A stretch of 64,000 bases of DNA from Chryseobacterium tructae (GCF_030409875.1 NZ_JAUFQR010000001.1:806001-870000), one strand, 5' to 3'; positions 27,861 to 37,834 are shown, counted from the first letter of the stretch. The notes: a model not told the origin generated them from the sequence alone. Program-made: numbers and translations.

Positions 27861-27895
27861 AAAATCCCGGATCTGAATTTCAGATCCGGGATTTT
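27861..27895. terminator. Strong bidirectional terminator after sppA
   Basis: A perfect 16-bp stem (AAAATCCCGGATCTGA and its complement) with a 3-base loop, T-rich on both sides, between convergent sppA and the glsB-like gene. Confidence 0.93.
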
Positions 27896-27914
27896 ATTTT
27901 TTATCGGTATTACA

Positions 27915-28175
27915 TCAGCTTTTCTTCGTAGCCATTCCATAAATCCAGAGGATAATTAAAGCGCCTCCGATGGAAAGAATCCAGCTTCTTGGATTCCAGA
28001 ATGAGGTAACATCTCCCCAATGTAAAACGTAAACTCCTATAGCTCCTCCTACAAATGCTCCTAGAATTCCAAGGATAATGGTGATTAACCAACCTCCTCC
28101 CTGAGTTCCGGGCATAATCATTTTAGCGATTGCACCTGCAATAAGACCGAATAGGATCCATGTTATAATTCCCAT
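27915..28175 (-). CDS. GlsB/YeaQ/YmgE family stress-response membrane protein
   Basis: An 86-residue protein with three predicted membrane helices (MGIITWILFGLIAGAIAKMI, WLITIILGILGAFVGGAIGVY, WILSIGGALIILWIYGMA). It has the family's glycine-rich signature LIAGAIAKMIMPGTQGGGWL. Family members are transglycosylase-associated or stress-induced inner-membrane proteins without a settled function. It lies 73 bp after ftsY on the same strand and ends at the strong shared terminator. Confidence 0.9.
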   Translation of the reverse strand: MGIITWILFGLIAGAIAKMIMPGTQGGGWLITIILGILGAFVGGAIGVYVLHWGDVTSFWNPRSWILSIGGALIILWIYGMATKKS

Positions 28176-28248
28176 AGTTGCAAATTTTTTAATTGTTAAT
28201 ATTTTAAAATTGATTTGTTTGCTAATGTAAGGGAAAGTATGATATAAA

Positions 28249-29202
28249 TCATCTTTTCTTGAAGAATGAGTCTACAAATTCCGTACCATTGAAAAGCTGC
28301 AGATCCTGCATTTTTTCGCCTACGCCTATATATTTTACAGGAATTTGGAATTGATCAGAGATGCCGATTACAACCCCTCCTTTTGCTGTTCCATCTAATT
28401 TTGTTACTGCCAAGGCGTTTACTTCAGTAGCTGCGGTAAATTGCTTAGCCTGTTCAAATGCATTCTGACCTGTAGAGCCATCAAGAACTAATAAGATCTC
28501 ATGAGGGGCATCAGGAATAACCTTCTGCATCACTCTTTTGATCTTAGAAAGTTCGTTCATCAGGTTGATCTTATTATGAAGTCTCCCTGCGGTGTCAATG
28601 ATAACCACATCTGCATTTTGGGCTACAGCACTCTGTACGGTATCAAAAGCTACAGAAGCAGGATCGGAACCCATTTCCTGTTTTACGATAGGAACTCCCA
28701 CTCGCTCACTCCAGATAACAAGTTGATCAACGGCTGCAGCTCTAAAGGTATCTGCAGCTCCAAGAACTACTTTTTTACCTTCGGATTTAAACTGGTGAGC
28801 CAATTTTCCAATCGTTGTTGTTTTTCCAACACCATTTACTCCTACCACCATTATAACGTAAGGTTTTTTTGAAGTGTCGATATTTCCTGTTCCTGCGTGA
28901 GGGTTTTCAAGTAGTAATCCTGAAATTTCCTCACGAAGAATATTATCCAGCTCGCTTACTCCAACATATTTGTCGCGGGCAACACGTTCTTCAATTCTTT
29001 CTATGATTTTGATGGTTGTGGAAGCGCCTACGTCAGATGCAATCAGTACTTCTTCCAGATCATCCAGAACTTCATCATCTACTTTGCTTTTGCCGACTAC
29101 GGCCTTCGTCATTTTTTCAAAGAATCCCTGGCTGGATTTTTCCAATCCTTTATCCAGAGTTTCTTTTTCTTCTTTTTTGAAAATATTTTTAAACCAACTC
29201 AT
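28249..29202 (-). CDS. ftsY: Signal recognition particle receptor FtsY
   Basis: A 317-residue SRP-docking GTPase that delivers ribosome-nascent chains to the inner membrane. It has a short N-terminal membrane-binding segment (MSWFKNIFKKEEKE), then the four-helix N domain, then the GTPase NG domain. G1 is GVNGVGKTTTIGKLA near 128-142, the insertion box is AADTFRAAAVDQL, G3 DTAGRLHNK, and G4 TKLDGTAKGG. It lacks the long acidic A domain, as is usual outside enterobacteria. It follows the secreted RidA-like gene by 15 bp. Confidence 0.96.
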   Translation of the reverse strand: MSWFKNIFKKEEKETLDKGLEKSSQGFFEKMTKAVVGKSKVDDEVLDDLEEVLIASDVGASTTIKIIERIEERVARDKYVGVSELDNILREEISGLLLENPHAGTGNIDTSKKPYVIMVVGVNGVGKTTTIGKLAHQFKSEGKKVVLGAADTFRAAAVDQLVIWSERVGVPIVKQEMGSDPASVAFDTVQSAVAQNADVVIIDTAGRLHNKINLMNELSKIKRVMQKVIPDAPHEILLVLDGSTGQNAFEQAKQFTAATEVNALAVTKLDGTAKGGVVIGISDQFQIPVKYIGVGEKMQDLQLFNGTEFVDSFFKKR

Positions 29203-29217
29203 AGTTTTAGTTTATTC

Positions 29218-29688
29218 TTATCTTTTGTTTTTAATCACTGCTGTGGCTTCTACTTCGATCAGTACATCACTCCTGAAAAGCCTGCTCACTTCTATAAGGC
29301 TGCTTACGGGAGGGTTTTGAAGATTGACATATTCATCCCTTACTTTTCTAAAATCCGGGGTTTTTGAGATGTCTGTGATGAAGATACTCAGTTTAACAAT
29401 GTCTTTGCCTGTACCTCCATATTCCTTCAGTATGTTTTCAATATTTTTGAAAATCTGATGTGTCTGCTCTTCTACATGGTTTCCCACCAGGTTTCCTGCT
29501 GAATCCAAAGGAACCTGACCAGATAATAAAATCATTTTAGAAGTACCGCAATCAATGCTTACTGATTGTGATAATCCCGGAATGCTGAAAACTTTTGGTG
29601 AACTTTTATATTCTATAGGGTTCATTGTTTTCTGACTAAATGAAAATTGAAAAATAACTGTACCTATTAGAACAAGAAGCTTCTTCAT
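29218..29688 (-). CDS. Exported RidA/YjgF-like protein lacking the catalytic arginine
   Basis: A 156-residue Rid-superfamily protein with an N-terminal signal peptide (MKKLLVLIGTVIFQFSFSQ), so it should be periplasmic or secreted, unlike classical cytosolic RidA. The core is recognisable: ILLSGQVPLDSAGNLV, QTHQIFKNIENILKEYGG, IVKLSIFITDI, FRKVRDEYV, and SSLIEVSRLFRSDVLIEVEATAV. The arginine that binds the substrate carboxylate in RidA (PARSCVEVARL in E. coli) is replaced by serine here (PVSSLIEVSRL). Imine or enamine deaminase activity is therefore doubtful. It sits between the ribosomal-protein operon terminator and ftsY, 15 bp from ftsY. Confidence 0.88.
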   Translation of the reverse strand: MKKLLVLIGTVIFQFSFSQKTMNPIEYKSSPKVFSIPGLSQSVSIDCGTSKMILLSGQVPLDSAGNLVGNHVEEQTHQIFKNIENILKEYGGTGKDIVKLSIFITDISKTPDFRKVRDEYVNLQNPPVSSLIEVSRLFRSDVLIEVEATAVIKNKR

Positions 29689-29725
29689 ATTTCACTGATT
29701 AATAATCTGGTGAACAAAGATAACA

Positions 29726-29756
29726 AAAAAACTACCCAAAATATGAGTAGTTTTTT
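29726..29756 (-). terminator. Terminator of the rpmB-rpmG-DUF4295 operon
   Basis: A 10-bp perfect stem (AAAAAACTAC with GTAGTTTTTT), 11-base loop, T-run on the minus strand, 22 bp after the DUF4295 stop codon. Confidence 0.82.
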
Positions 29757-29777
29757 ATATTGTAAATAAAGTATTGA

Positions 29778-29927
29778 TTATTTTTTCAAAAAACCATCTA
29801 CTTCATCAGCATTCATTACTTTTTCTTCGAAAACGTAAGCTCCTGATTTAGAAGACTTCACCATTTTCACCACTTTGGTCATTTTTTTAGACCCGGTCTG
29901 TAGGGTTGCTACTACTTTCTTTGCCAT
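29778..29927 (-). CDS. DUF4295 family protein (small ribosome-associated-context protein)
   Basis: A 49-residue basic protein beginning MAKKVVATLQTGSKKMTKVV and ending NADEVDGFLKK. It matches the DUF4295 family, found almost only in Bacteroidota and nearly always directly after the L28 and L33 genes, as here (19 bp after rpmG). The lysine-rich composition and constant context suggest a ribosomal or ribosome-associated protein. Its function has not been read from sequence. Confidence 0.9.
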   Translation of the reverse strand: MAKKVVATLQTGSKKMTKVVKMVKSSKSGAYVFEEKVMNADEVDGFLKK

Positions 29928-29946
29928 TGTAAATTATATTTATAAA

Positions 29947-30129
29947 TTACTTGATTTCTTTGTGAAGGGTAGATCTCTTAAGAACTGGATTGTATTTTTT
30001 CAATTCCAATCTCTCTGTAGTGTTCTTTTTATTTTTTGTAGAAATGTATCTAGACATTCCTGGCATACCGCTTTCTTTGTGCTCTGTACATTCAAGGATT
30101 ACTTGAACTCTATTTCCTTTTTTTGCCAT
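29947..30129 (-). CDS. rpmG: 50S ribosomal protein L33
   Basis: A 60-residue large-subunit protein with the L33 pattern [47 protein letters not shown]. It has only one cysteine (ECTEH) and so is the zinc-free form. It follows rpmB by 6 bp and precedes DUF4295 by 19 bp, a Bacteroidota-typical operon. Confidence 0.97.
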   Translation of the reverse strand: MAKKGNRVQVILECTEHKESGMPGMSRYISTKNKKNTTERLELKKYNPVLKRSTLHKEIK

Positions 30130-30135
30130 GATCTA

Positions 30136-30378
30136 TTAATTCTTTTTAATCAATCCGTTTCTAGTAGCTCTTTCAATAGCTTCTTCGATTCCAATCTTGT
30201 TAATCACTCTCAATCCATGAGCTGATACTTTCAGTGTAACGTGCTTATCTTGCTCTGGAAGGTAAAATTTCTTCTCTAATAAGTTAATTTCAAAACGACG
30301 CTTCGTTTTGTTATTAGCGTGAGAAACGTTGTTACCAACCATTGCACGCTTTCCTGTTATTTGGCAAATTCTTGACAT
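30136..30378 (-). CDS. rpmB: 50S ribosomal protein L28
   Basis: An 80-residue large-subunit protein. The start [34 protein letters not shown] and the end [20 protein letters not shown] are the L28 hallmarks. It is the first gene of the rpmB-rpmG-DUF4295 operon; its promoter must lie in the 240-bp AT-rich gap before the divergent VCBS gene. Confidence 0.97.
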   Translation of the reverse strand: MSRICQITGKRAMVGNNVSHANNKTKRRFEINLLEKKFYLPEQDKHVTLKVSAHGLRVINKIGIEEAIERATRNGLIKKN

Positions 30379-30585
30379 ATCTCGATGTTCTTATTTGTAT
30401 AATATTTGAGAGTGCAAAATAACGAAGAATTTTTTATATAGACAAATCTTTTGGAAAATATTTGTAAATAAGTGGCTGATTATAAATATTGATTTTTTAA
30501 AATATTCGAATTTCTGGGATATAGCGTGAAATCAGTGCTGATATATTTCATACAGGCTTTTTTTTAAAAAGGAAAATTAATATTC

Positions 30586-30593
30586 TATCTTTG
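30586..30593 (+). promoter_or_regulatory. Candidate -7 element for the VCBS-repeat gene
   Basis: TATCTTTG matches TAnnTTTG and is 25 bp before the ATG at 30619, a normal distance. The -33 region is T-rich without a clear TTG. Confidence 0.5.
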
Positions 30594-30618
30594 TTTTTAA
30601 TTAATCTAAATAAAAATT

Positions 30619-32330
30619 ATGAAGAGAATTTACATTTTGTTATCTATGTTGCCCGTTGGTTTGTGTGCTCAGAATTTTACAGAGATACAGACCGGAATGA
30701 ATAATTTTTATTTCTCGGCTGCTGATATTGCTGATGTGGATAATAACGGGACACTGGATGTTGTGGTGAATGGAGCTATTGATTCAGATGGTGACGGAAG
30801 CCCTGATGCTACCTATAATGAGGTATATCAGAATACAGGAACAACTTTGCAGGCTTATACTGATCTGGGAGGGGATGTAACGCATCTTGGAGATATAAAG
30901 TTTATTGATTTGATAATGATGGCTTGATGGATATTGTTTCCACAGGATTGAGTTATATGGATATTGTTAACTACAAGCATTATCGTTTTAAAAATACAGG
31001 AGTAGGCTTTACAAGAGAAGTAGAGCTTCCTGGAAAAATATATGGTTCTATGGAAGTTTTTGATTTTAATCATGACGGAAAACAGGATTATGCTATCAAC
31101 GGAACACAATATGCTCACGGGGGAGGTTTTAGAAATACATTGGATTTTTATAAAAATACAGGCCAAGGATTTGATATGACCGAGAACTGGGCTGATGGAA
31201 CTCAAAACGGAAGCTTTAAAATAGTAGATCTTAATAATGACCGTCTTTTGGATCTTGTTGTTATAGGATCAGATATCAATGGGGATCCGGTATCTAAAGT
31301 ATATATCAATCAGAATGGGACATTGGTTCATACGCAAGCTCTAGATTCTTTAACATCTGGGAAACTGGAAGTGGCGGATTTTAATGGCGACGGTTTTCAG
31401 GATGTTGTTGTGATTGGTAAGGATGCTAATGATGATCCTTATCTTGCTGTGATGATGAATGATGGAACTGGTAATTTGGTCATTCAGCAGATTCCAACAG
31501 AAGTTTCTGATGCATCTATAAGCGTAGGTGATTTGAATAATGACGGATATTATGATTTTATTATCTCAGGCGATGTGAATTATAATGCAGTCGTAAAAAC
31601 TTATTTATATAATGTAGCCAACCAGCAATTTACTGAAGGTACAACTACAGGTTTGCATGCTCTGGGTGGGCCTGGAATGATACAGCTATTTGATTTTAAT
31701 AACGATAATCATCTGGATGTTTTATTAGGTGGATTTGATTGGGCAAATTCAGCAATTCCATCATTGACTAAGCTTTTTAAAAACAACAGCAGTGATACGA
31801 ATGTAAAGCCTACAGCGCCTACTCAGCTTGCTATGACAAAAAATGGAAACAGATTTAATTTTACATGGAGTGGTGCTACGGATGATAAAACTCCTGTCAA
31901 TGCATTACGCTATGAAATTAAAGTAGGATCTACACCGGGATCACAAGATATTGCGAAATATATTGTAACCACGCCTTCATGGTTTCTGGATCTTGATCCG
32001 TCTGTTCAGAATGTATTTTGGAGTGTAAGATCAATTGATGCTTCAAGAGTATATTCTGATGCTTCAACACAAGGCTCGTTGTCGACTAAAGAAAATACAA
32101 GCTCTCGTGAAACGGAACTTGTTATTTATCCAAATCCTGCATCTGATAAAGTGTATATTAAAGGAGAGAAGGTTTCTGAAGCTGAAGTGTATTCAATGGA
32201 GGGAAGAAAACTGAATGTAGCTTTAAACGGAGATCAGTCTATTGATGTTTCTCATCTTCCTAAAGGTATCTATCTGTTAAAACTAAAGATAAAAAACGAA
32301 ATAACCACCAAAAAAATTACTATTAAATAA
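30619..32330 (+). pseudogene. VCBS/FG-GAP-repeat protein with T9SS tail, frameshifted by one base
   Basis: A secreted repeat protein. Signal peptide (MKRIYILLSMLPVGLCAQ), then at least six FG-GAP-type calcium-binding repeats (ADVDNNGTLDVVVNG, FNHDGKQDYAING, LNNDRLLDLVVIG, FNGDGFQDVVVIG, LNNDGYYDFIISG, FNNDNHLDVLLGG), which predict a beta-propeller. A fibronectin-like segment (PTAPTQLAMTKNGNRFNFTWSGATDD) follows, then a type A sorting domain (IYPNPASDKVYIKG ... GIYLLKLKIKNEITTKKITIK). The frame breaks at 30909-30911, where TTT should be TTTT; adding it restores the repeat FIDFDNDGLMDIVSTG. Restored length is 570 residues. Ligand unknown. Confidence 0.88.
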
Positions 32331-32352
32331 CTGAATCATTTATTCTATCTTG

Positions 32353-32388
32353 AGAGAAGTCAGACGTCCAGCTGGCTTCTCTTTTTTT
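32353..32388 (+). terminator. Terminator of the VCBS-repeat gene
   Basis: An 11-bp stem (AGAGAAGTCAG with CTGGCTTCTCT, one G-T pair), 8-base loop and seven T. Confidence 0.88.
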
Positions 32389-32437
32389 ATTCCGGTAATC
32401 TGTTGGAGATTGGCTCTATGGAAATAGGGTTAAATAT

Positions 32438-32682
32438 TTCTCGCAGATTTCGCGGATTACGCAGATGGGTGTGGATATTTGTGCTGGAATTCTTGTTTCA
32501 AAAATAAAAAAATGGTGATCGGTATAATGAACAGGTGTTTTGATTTCTCGCAGGTCTCACAGATTAGGCAGATGATTATGTTTATTTGTACTGGAAATAT
32601 TATCTAAGAAATAAAAAATCTGCGTTATCAGCTCAATCAGCGAGAGATTAATAACTCTCAGATCTTGCAGATAACGCAGATT
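32438..32682. repeat. Four copies of a CGCAGATT-based intergenic repeat
   Basis: Copies at 32438-32467 and 32544-32574 (plus strand), 32616-32647 (inverted) and 32654-32682 (plus). Each is built from about three 9-bp units of the type CGCAGATTN (for example TCGCAGATTT-CGCGGATTA-CGCAGAT). The last two are face to face: AATCTGCGTTATC at 32618 and GATAACGCAGATT at 32670 form a perfect 13-bp inverted repeat that could fold. Confidence 0.75.
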
Positions 32683-32724
32683 GTATTGTATTTAGGGAGA
32701 TCAGTGGAACGGATATTCCTAATA

Positions 32725-34358
32725 TTATGCTTTCTTCATTTTTGCCTGAACTCTTTTAATCAGATAATAGAATAATAAAAATCCTAGGGCAAATATTGAG
32801 AATCTGGAAAGAAGATCTCCTGCTCTGGAGTAGAATGTCATTCCATCATAAAGATTAACTTTTGAAAATAGTGCAGTTTGATCGCCATAGAAGGTATCTG
32901 CTACTACCTCTCCTTTAGCATTGATGTGAGCTGAAATTCCACTGTTGGCAGCACGGGCAATTTCTCTTCTTGTTTCAATAGCCCTTAGTTTGCGTAGGAT
33001 AAAAGCTGCTTATGTCCTTCTGTAACGCCCCACCAAGAATCATTGGTCATAATCGCAAGGAAATTAGCTCCCTTTTTTACATAATCTGTAACAAACTCTC
33101 CATAAATACTTTCGTAGCAGATAATAGGTGCTAATTTTCCTTTGTTGTAAGGGTTGGAAAAAGCTACTCTTTCTTTATCTGTACCCAATGAAGCGACAGT
33201 TCCACCTAAGTTCAGCATAGCATCACCTAGAACTGGTTTTAAGACATTCATATACGGGAAGATTTCAACACCGGGAACTAATTTTCCTTTGTGGTAAACC
33301 TGAGTTTTTTGTTGTGGAGCAAGTTGAATAGCCGTATTATAGCTTGCTACCCAAACTCCCTGATTGGTTTGATAGGCTTCTTTTGGTAGTGTAGCAGGAT
33401 CAAAGTAAAAATGATGTGAAGAAATTCCTGTCGCAAAAACAGATCCGGGATGTTTAGTCAAAAATTCTTTAACATTATTTAAAAGTAAACTTTTTTCTAA
33501 GCCGGTTTCAGAAATAGAACCTCTGCCGGGAAGTGCTGTTTCTGGTGCAATATAGTAATCTATTTTTGTAGTTGAATTTTTTTCAGCCAATGCCAAAAGA
33601 TCCTGTTCAATCGTTAAGCTATCCTTTGAATACTTTTCAGCATAAGGATCAAGATCAGGCTGCAGCATCAGTACATTGACTTGTCCTGACGGTTTCTCAT
33701 TAAAGCTGTTATACTTCATGATCGAAATCATCATCGGGACAGCAATTAATGCTACTATGATGGATGAATTTTTAATCAAATCTTTTCTCTTTCTTCCTGC
33801 TTCCCAGGTTCTGATTGTATAGAAAATTAATACATTAATCAAGAGGATCCAAAAGCTTCCGCCGGTTGCTCCTAAGGTATCATACCATTGAATCAGTTTT
33901 GGATAATCCGAAAATACGTTTCCTAAGTTCAGCCATGGCCAGGTAAGTTCCCATCCTAAATGGAATTTTTCAAAACTCATCCAGATAGCAATCAGAAATC
34001 CTAATCCCCAATAGGTTCCCTGGGCGTTCTTATACCAATGATAGCATTGGAAAACCAAAGAATATAAAAGTGAGTTGACAAGAACAGGAAATACAACGGC
34101 CATCATAGAATGGCTTCCGTCAGGGTTTTTGGATCCATATAACCATCCTGTAGTAACAATGTTCCAGATAATAAAACAAAGATAAGATAGTCCGAAAATC
34201 ATCCAGCCTTTTCTTTTATAATCTGAAAATTTTGAAATTCCATGTTCCATCATCAGAAGAGGAACGAGGGCGAAAAATATAAAAAAAGGAACTCCATAAG
34301 TAGGCCAAGAGACCGACAGCAGCATTGCTGAAATAAGTGTAAGTAGAACGTATTTCAT
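32725..34358 (-). pseudogene. lnt: Apolipoprotein N-acyltransferase, frameshifted by one base
   Basis: An inner-membrane enzyme that adds the third acyl chain to lipoproteins. Six or seven membrane helices lead into a nitrilase-type periplasmic domain with catalytic Glu273 (YIAPETALPG), Lys357 (YHKGKLVPGVE) and Cys414 (APIICYESIYGEF). The frame breaks at 32989-32991, where TTT on the plus strand should be TTTT. Restoring it continues SYAKLRAIETRREIARAANSG, the conserved end of the domain, plus a last membrane helix and the end AKMKKA. Restored length is 544 residues, normal for the family. Several lipoproteins in this window are its substrates. Confidence 0.94.
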
Positions 34359-34413
34359 TAAATTATTTTAATATACAAATTTAATGTTTTTGAAATGAAT
34401 ATATTAGCATCCG

Positions 34414-34827
34414 ATGTTAAAGAAATTATATAAAATCGTTATTGTACCCTACACACTGTTTTTGCTTTATCTGATGTTTCTCGGCATGGGCAGATTTCAG
34501 TATGAAGATAACCTGATCACGGTGGAACCTGTGTTTTCTACGATTAAATTTATTCAGGGGGCAATGTCCTGGAAAGATATTGTTATTATCGTTCTTGGAA
34601 ATATTGTGATGTTTATTCCTTTTGGTTTTCTGGGGTGGGTTTTTCCCAAACTGACGGATCTAAAATCTCTGGTTTTTAATTTTATTCCTGCAATTACAAT
34701 TGTTGAAGGGCTTCAGTATTTTACAAGATTAGGGATATTTGAGGTAGACGATATCCTCCTGAATACTTTTGGGGTATATTTAGGATGGCTGCTTCGTAGA
34801 TATATTGAGAAAAAGTTTAGCTATTGA
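34414..34827 (+). CDS. VanZ family membrane protein
   Basis: A 137-residue protein with four predicted membrane helices (VPYTLFLLYLMFLGMGRF, IVIIVLGNIVMFIPFGFLGWVF, VFNFIPAITIVEGLQYF, LLNTFGVYLGWLLRRY). The VanZ pattern is GNIVMFIPFGFLG, then EGLQYFTRLGIFEVDDILLNTFGVYLGW. VanZ proteins are linked to teicoplanin resistance in enterococci, but most bacterial relatives are uncharacterised. It is divergent from lnt (55 bp) and overlaps the 3' end of proC by 11 bp tail to tail. Confidence 0.9.
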   Translation: MLKKLYKIVIVPYTLFLLYLMFLGMGRFQYEDNLITVEPVFSTIKFIQGAMSWKDIVIIVLGNIVMFIPFGFLGWVFPKLTDLKSLVFNFIPAITIVEGLQYFTRLGIFEVDDILLNTFGVYLGWLLRRYIEKKFSY

Positions 34828-35620
34828 GTTCTTTAGCTCGTTTTTCAGCATTAAGGATTCCCTGTTTCAAAATTTCTTTAAAGCTATTGTCTTCAAAGGT
34901 TTTTAAAGCAGCTTCTGTAGTTCCGCCTTTGGAGGCTACATCCTTAATCAGTTCTTCAAGGTTCTTTTCAGAATTATTGATGAGATGATAAGCTCCCAGC
35001 ATGGTTTGCTTTACAAATAATTTGGAAAGGTTTTCGTCAATTCCCATTTCAATTCCGGCTTTGATCATGGCATCGATAATATAGTAGAAATAAGCGGGGC
35101 CACTTCCGGAAAGTGCGGTAACACCATCTAAAAGATTTTCATCTTCTAAATATACTGATCTCCCGGTGCTGTTTAATAGCCTTTCTATATTGATAAGCTG
35201 GCTGAAAGAAATACCGTCAGCGGCAGTATAGCCAGTAATTCCCATTCCCAAAAGGGTAGGAGAGTTAGGCATGGCTCTTACAACAAGTGGATGGTTGAGC
35301 GATTTTTGGATTTTCTCAATATTAATTCCGGCCATAATGGATAAAACCATTTGGTTCTCTTTTAATGTAAATCTGAAATTCTGAGCAACTGTTTGAAAGT
35401 CTTGTGGTTTTACGGCGATAATAATCAGGTCAGCATCCAATTCAGTAGCATCATCAAAGGTGGATATTTTTGATTTTGGGAATTCTTCCGCTATTTTGGA
35501 GGTTTTTGCTTGGTTTCGAATAATCAGATGAAGGTTTTCCGGTTTGATCAGTTCATATTTCAAGAATGATTTTGAAAAAGATAAACCCATATTTCCGGCT
35601 CCTAAGATCGCTATTTTCAT
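34817..35620 (-). CDS. proC: Pyrroline-5-carboxylate reductase
   Basis: A 267-residue enzyme for the last step of proline synthesis, reducing pyrroline-5-carboxylate with NAD(P)H in the cytoplasm. The Rossmann loop is IAILGAGNMGLSFSKSFL at the N-terminus. AVKPQDF follows, then RAMPNSPTLLGMGITGY near 115, and the C-terminal dimer signature DGVTALSGSGPAYFYYIIDAM and DVASKGGTTEAALKTFE. It is complete. The 3' end overlaps the VanZ gene by 11 bp. Confidence 0.95.
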   Translation of the reverse strand: MKIAILGAGNMGLSFSKSFLKYELIKPENLHLIIRNQAKTSKIAEEFPKSKISTFDDATELDADLIIIAVKPQDFQTVAQNFRFTLKENQMVLSIMAGINIEKIQKSLNHPLVVRAMPNSPTLLGMGITGYTAADGISFSQLINIERLLNSTGRSVYLEDENLLDGVTALSGSGPAYFYYIIDAMIKAGIEMGIDENLSKLFVKQTMLGAYHLINNSEKNLEELIKDVASKGGTTEAALKTFEDNSFKEILKQGILNAEKRAKELNS

Positions 35621-35692
35621 ATAATGTGCTTTTGTGAATATTGTTATGCTAAAATATTGTTTTTTTATAAGAAAAGGATGCTTTTCAATGAA

Positions 35693-35722
35693 AAAGGCAG
35701 CTGTTTTTTACAGCCGCCTTTC
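35693..35722 (-). terminator. Terminator of the Ig-like T9SS gene
   Basis: AAAGGCAGCTGT with ACAGCCGCCTTT, one internal mismatch, loop of T, T-run on the minus strand, 20 bp after the stop codon at 35743. Confidence 0.75.
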
Positions 35723-35742
35723 TATGATTCAATAAATTATGT

Positions 35743-37691
35743 TTACTTTTTAATGATTTTTCCTGTTTGTACAGAACCATCATTAAATACAATTTTATAA
35801 ATATATATTCCCGGCAGATATTGAGTTGGGAATGCACTGATCTGTGTAGAATTATTATCTTTAAGATCTGTCTGCATTATTTTTATAGGTTGCCCCCCCG
35901 ATACATTGACAAGATAGATATCTGCTTTTGTACCGCTATAATTTTTAAAGTTGAAATAAATGTCATTATTATTGGTTGCAGCAACTACCATTTTCTTATT
36001 GTCCTCTTTGTTTGATAAGGAAGCTTTTGATATCTTTTTTCCCTGGATAATTCCATCTTCAGGAGAGAAGATTAAGGTGTTGGATTTTTGCCATACACCC
36101 CCAGAAATTGCATATCTTGTATAATGATACTCGTTGCTTGATAGTGGAATAGCATTCTCATACTCCGACATGTTTGTATTCGGGGAAGAAGATACGCTCC
36201 AAAAAATAAATTCTCCTATTGAATCATCCGGATGAAGATCTACTGCCCATACATAGGTATAGTCTCCTGTTCCTCCAGTAGGAGTAGTACCTAAGAGATG
36301 ATCTGTATTTAAAGGATCGAAAGATATTTTATTATTTTCAATTGGAGGCTGCTCAGAAACTACTACTGTTATAATATTACTTTCACTATCTGGAAGATAT
36401 TGAGACTGTATGTATCTTTTATATTGTGTGGTCTGGGTTAGTGGTGTATTGATGGTATAGTCTGCATTTGTTGCTCCGGAAATATTATTCCAGGTTCCGC
36501 CTTCAGTTTTACTCTGCCATTGAATATTCATTGGATAACCTGTGGCACTTTTCAAATTAGCTGTAGGGTGGGTAGTTAGTCTGGAGAATTTAGGAATTTG
36601 GCCGGTTTGAACTTTTTCACTTTCTATAATATTGTTGTAACTTTCAGTCACAACTAAGTTCCCTAATATTTTTAATTCATCAATCTTGATTCCATTACTA
36701 TAGTTTTGAGGAACAGCACTTGATCTTGCAATTCGTCTGTAAAATTTTGCTGAAGATATTGAAGGGACTTCGTAGTTTATATTGACAGCACCAGATATAT
36801 CATACCAGTTAAATGAGTCATTTGTTTGTTCTTGCCATTGATAAGTGAACGAATTGGTACCTCCTCTCGGAGTACTTCCTACAAGTGTTCTTATAACATT
36901 TGCACCATTATTGGTTACACTTTCAACAATATTGTTTTCTTCAATATTTATTCTCACATCTACTTCATTACTATAACTCGTTTCTAGACCAGGTTTTGTT
37001 GGTTCTACCGCGCGTCTTAATTTGTAATTATATCTGTTTTCAGAAGCTGGTGGAGTATAGTCTTTTGTATTAATGGTTCCGTAATTGAGGTTATACCAAT
37101 TTCCTCCCGGATTTTTCCTTTGCCAATAATAGGTGTAATTTCCAAATGGTATTGTAGGCTCACTACCTGTAATAGTTGGAGCTGGTTTTTGATAATCGGT
37201 GATAACGCTACCAGATATTTTATTGTTCGAAATGGCTGGTTGTACAAAATTGACAGGGAAAGTATTGGATGTTGCATTGGTGTTTCCATAGGTGTAAACC
37301 ATAAATAATTTTCCTGAATTATTAGATTCAATCAATGCAGAAGTGTTGGGAATAATTGCTGTATATTCATAAGTCTGCGCTGTACCGGAGATAGTAGGAA
37401 AAAGAGGACTGTCTATGAAAATTTGATAAGGAGAGCCAGCTACCATTTTAGCGAAAAATTTTACATTAAGTCCAGTATTTAAATAATTGGGAGTATACTT
37501 GGAAATGCTATAGGTTACTTTGATATAGGTATTTATTTGTCCTTTATTAAGAGTGATCGTAGAAGAGTTGGTGTAGGTATTACCATTTACTTCAATTTCT
37601 GTATACGAACTTCATCGGTTTGGGCATTGATAAGAGACGCCTGTAGTAAAACTATTGCAAAGAGGAATAGCTTCAATAATTTACATTTCAT
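35743..37691 (-). pseudogene. Large secreted protein with tandem Ig-like modules and T9SS tail, frameshifted by one base
   Basis: The signal peptide MKCKLLKLFLFAIVLLQASLINAQ starts at 37691. After about 26 residues the frame breaks near 37601-37603; adding one A on the coding strand gives DEVRITEIEVNGNTYTNSS and joins the long remaining frame, total 649 residues. The middle carries four tandem modules of about 90 residues with the pattern GxYTYxWQxK...W.....G.....Y.........Y.R (for example EPTIPFGNYTYYWQRK, PRGGTNSFTYQWQEQ, PTGGTGDYTYVWAV), a common beta-sandwich of Bacteroidota surface proteins. The end is a type A sorting domain (GIYIYKIVFNDGSVQTGKIIKK). Probably a surface or secreted adhesin-like protein; ligand unknown. 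Confidence 0.85.
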
Positions 37692-37834
37692 TGAATTTGA
37701 ATTTTTATGATTATTAGATACAACAGATTTTCTGTTGCCTATAATATCACGCAAAAATCCTAATAATATGCTTAATTCTGTTACATGATTTTTATATTAA
37801 GACTCCCATAAATCTTATAAAAATGTAATTATTT

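Larger units (their letters stand above)
32331..32724. other. Repeat-bearing intergenic region between the VCBS gene and lnt
   Basis: 394 bp without a gene. It holds the terminator at 32353-32388 and four copies of a roughly 30-bp repeat between 32438 and 32682. The 3' part runs directly into the end of lnt. Confidence 0.6.

Noticed and set aside
32438..32682. CRISPR array
   Set aside because: The copies are imperfect, unevenly spaced and in both orientations, with no constant-length spacers and no cas genes nearby.
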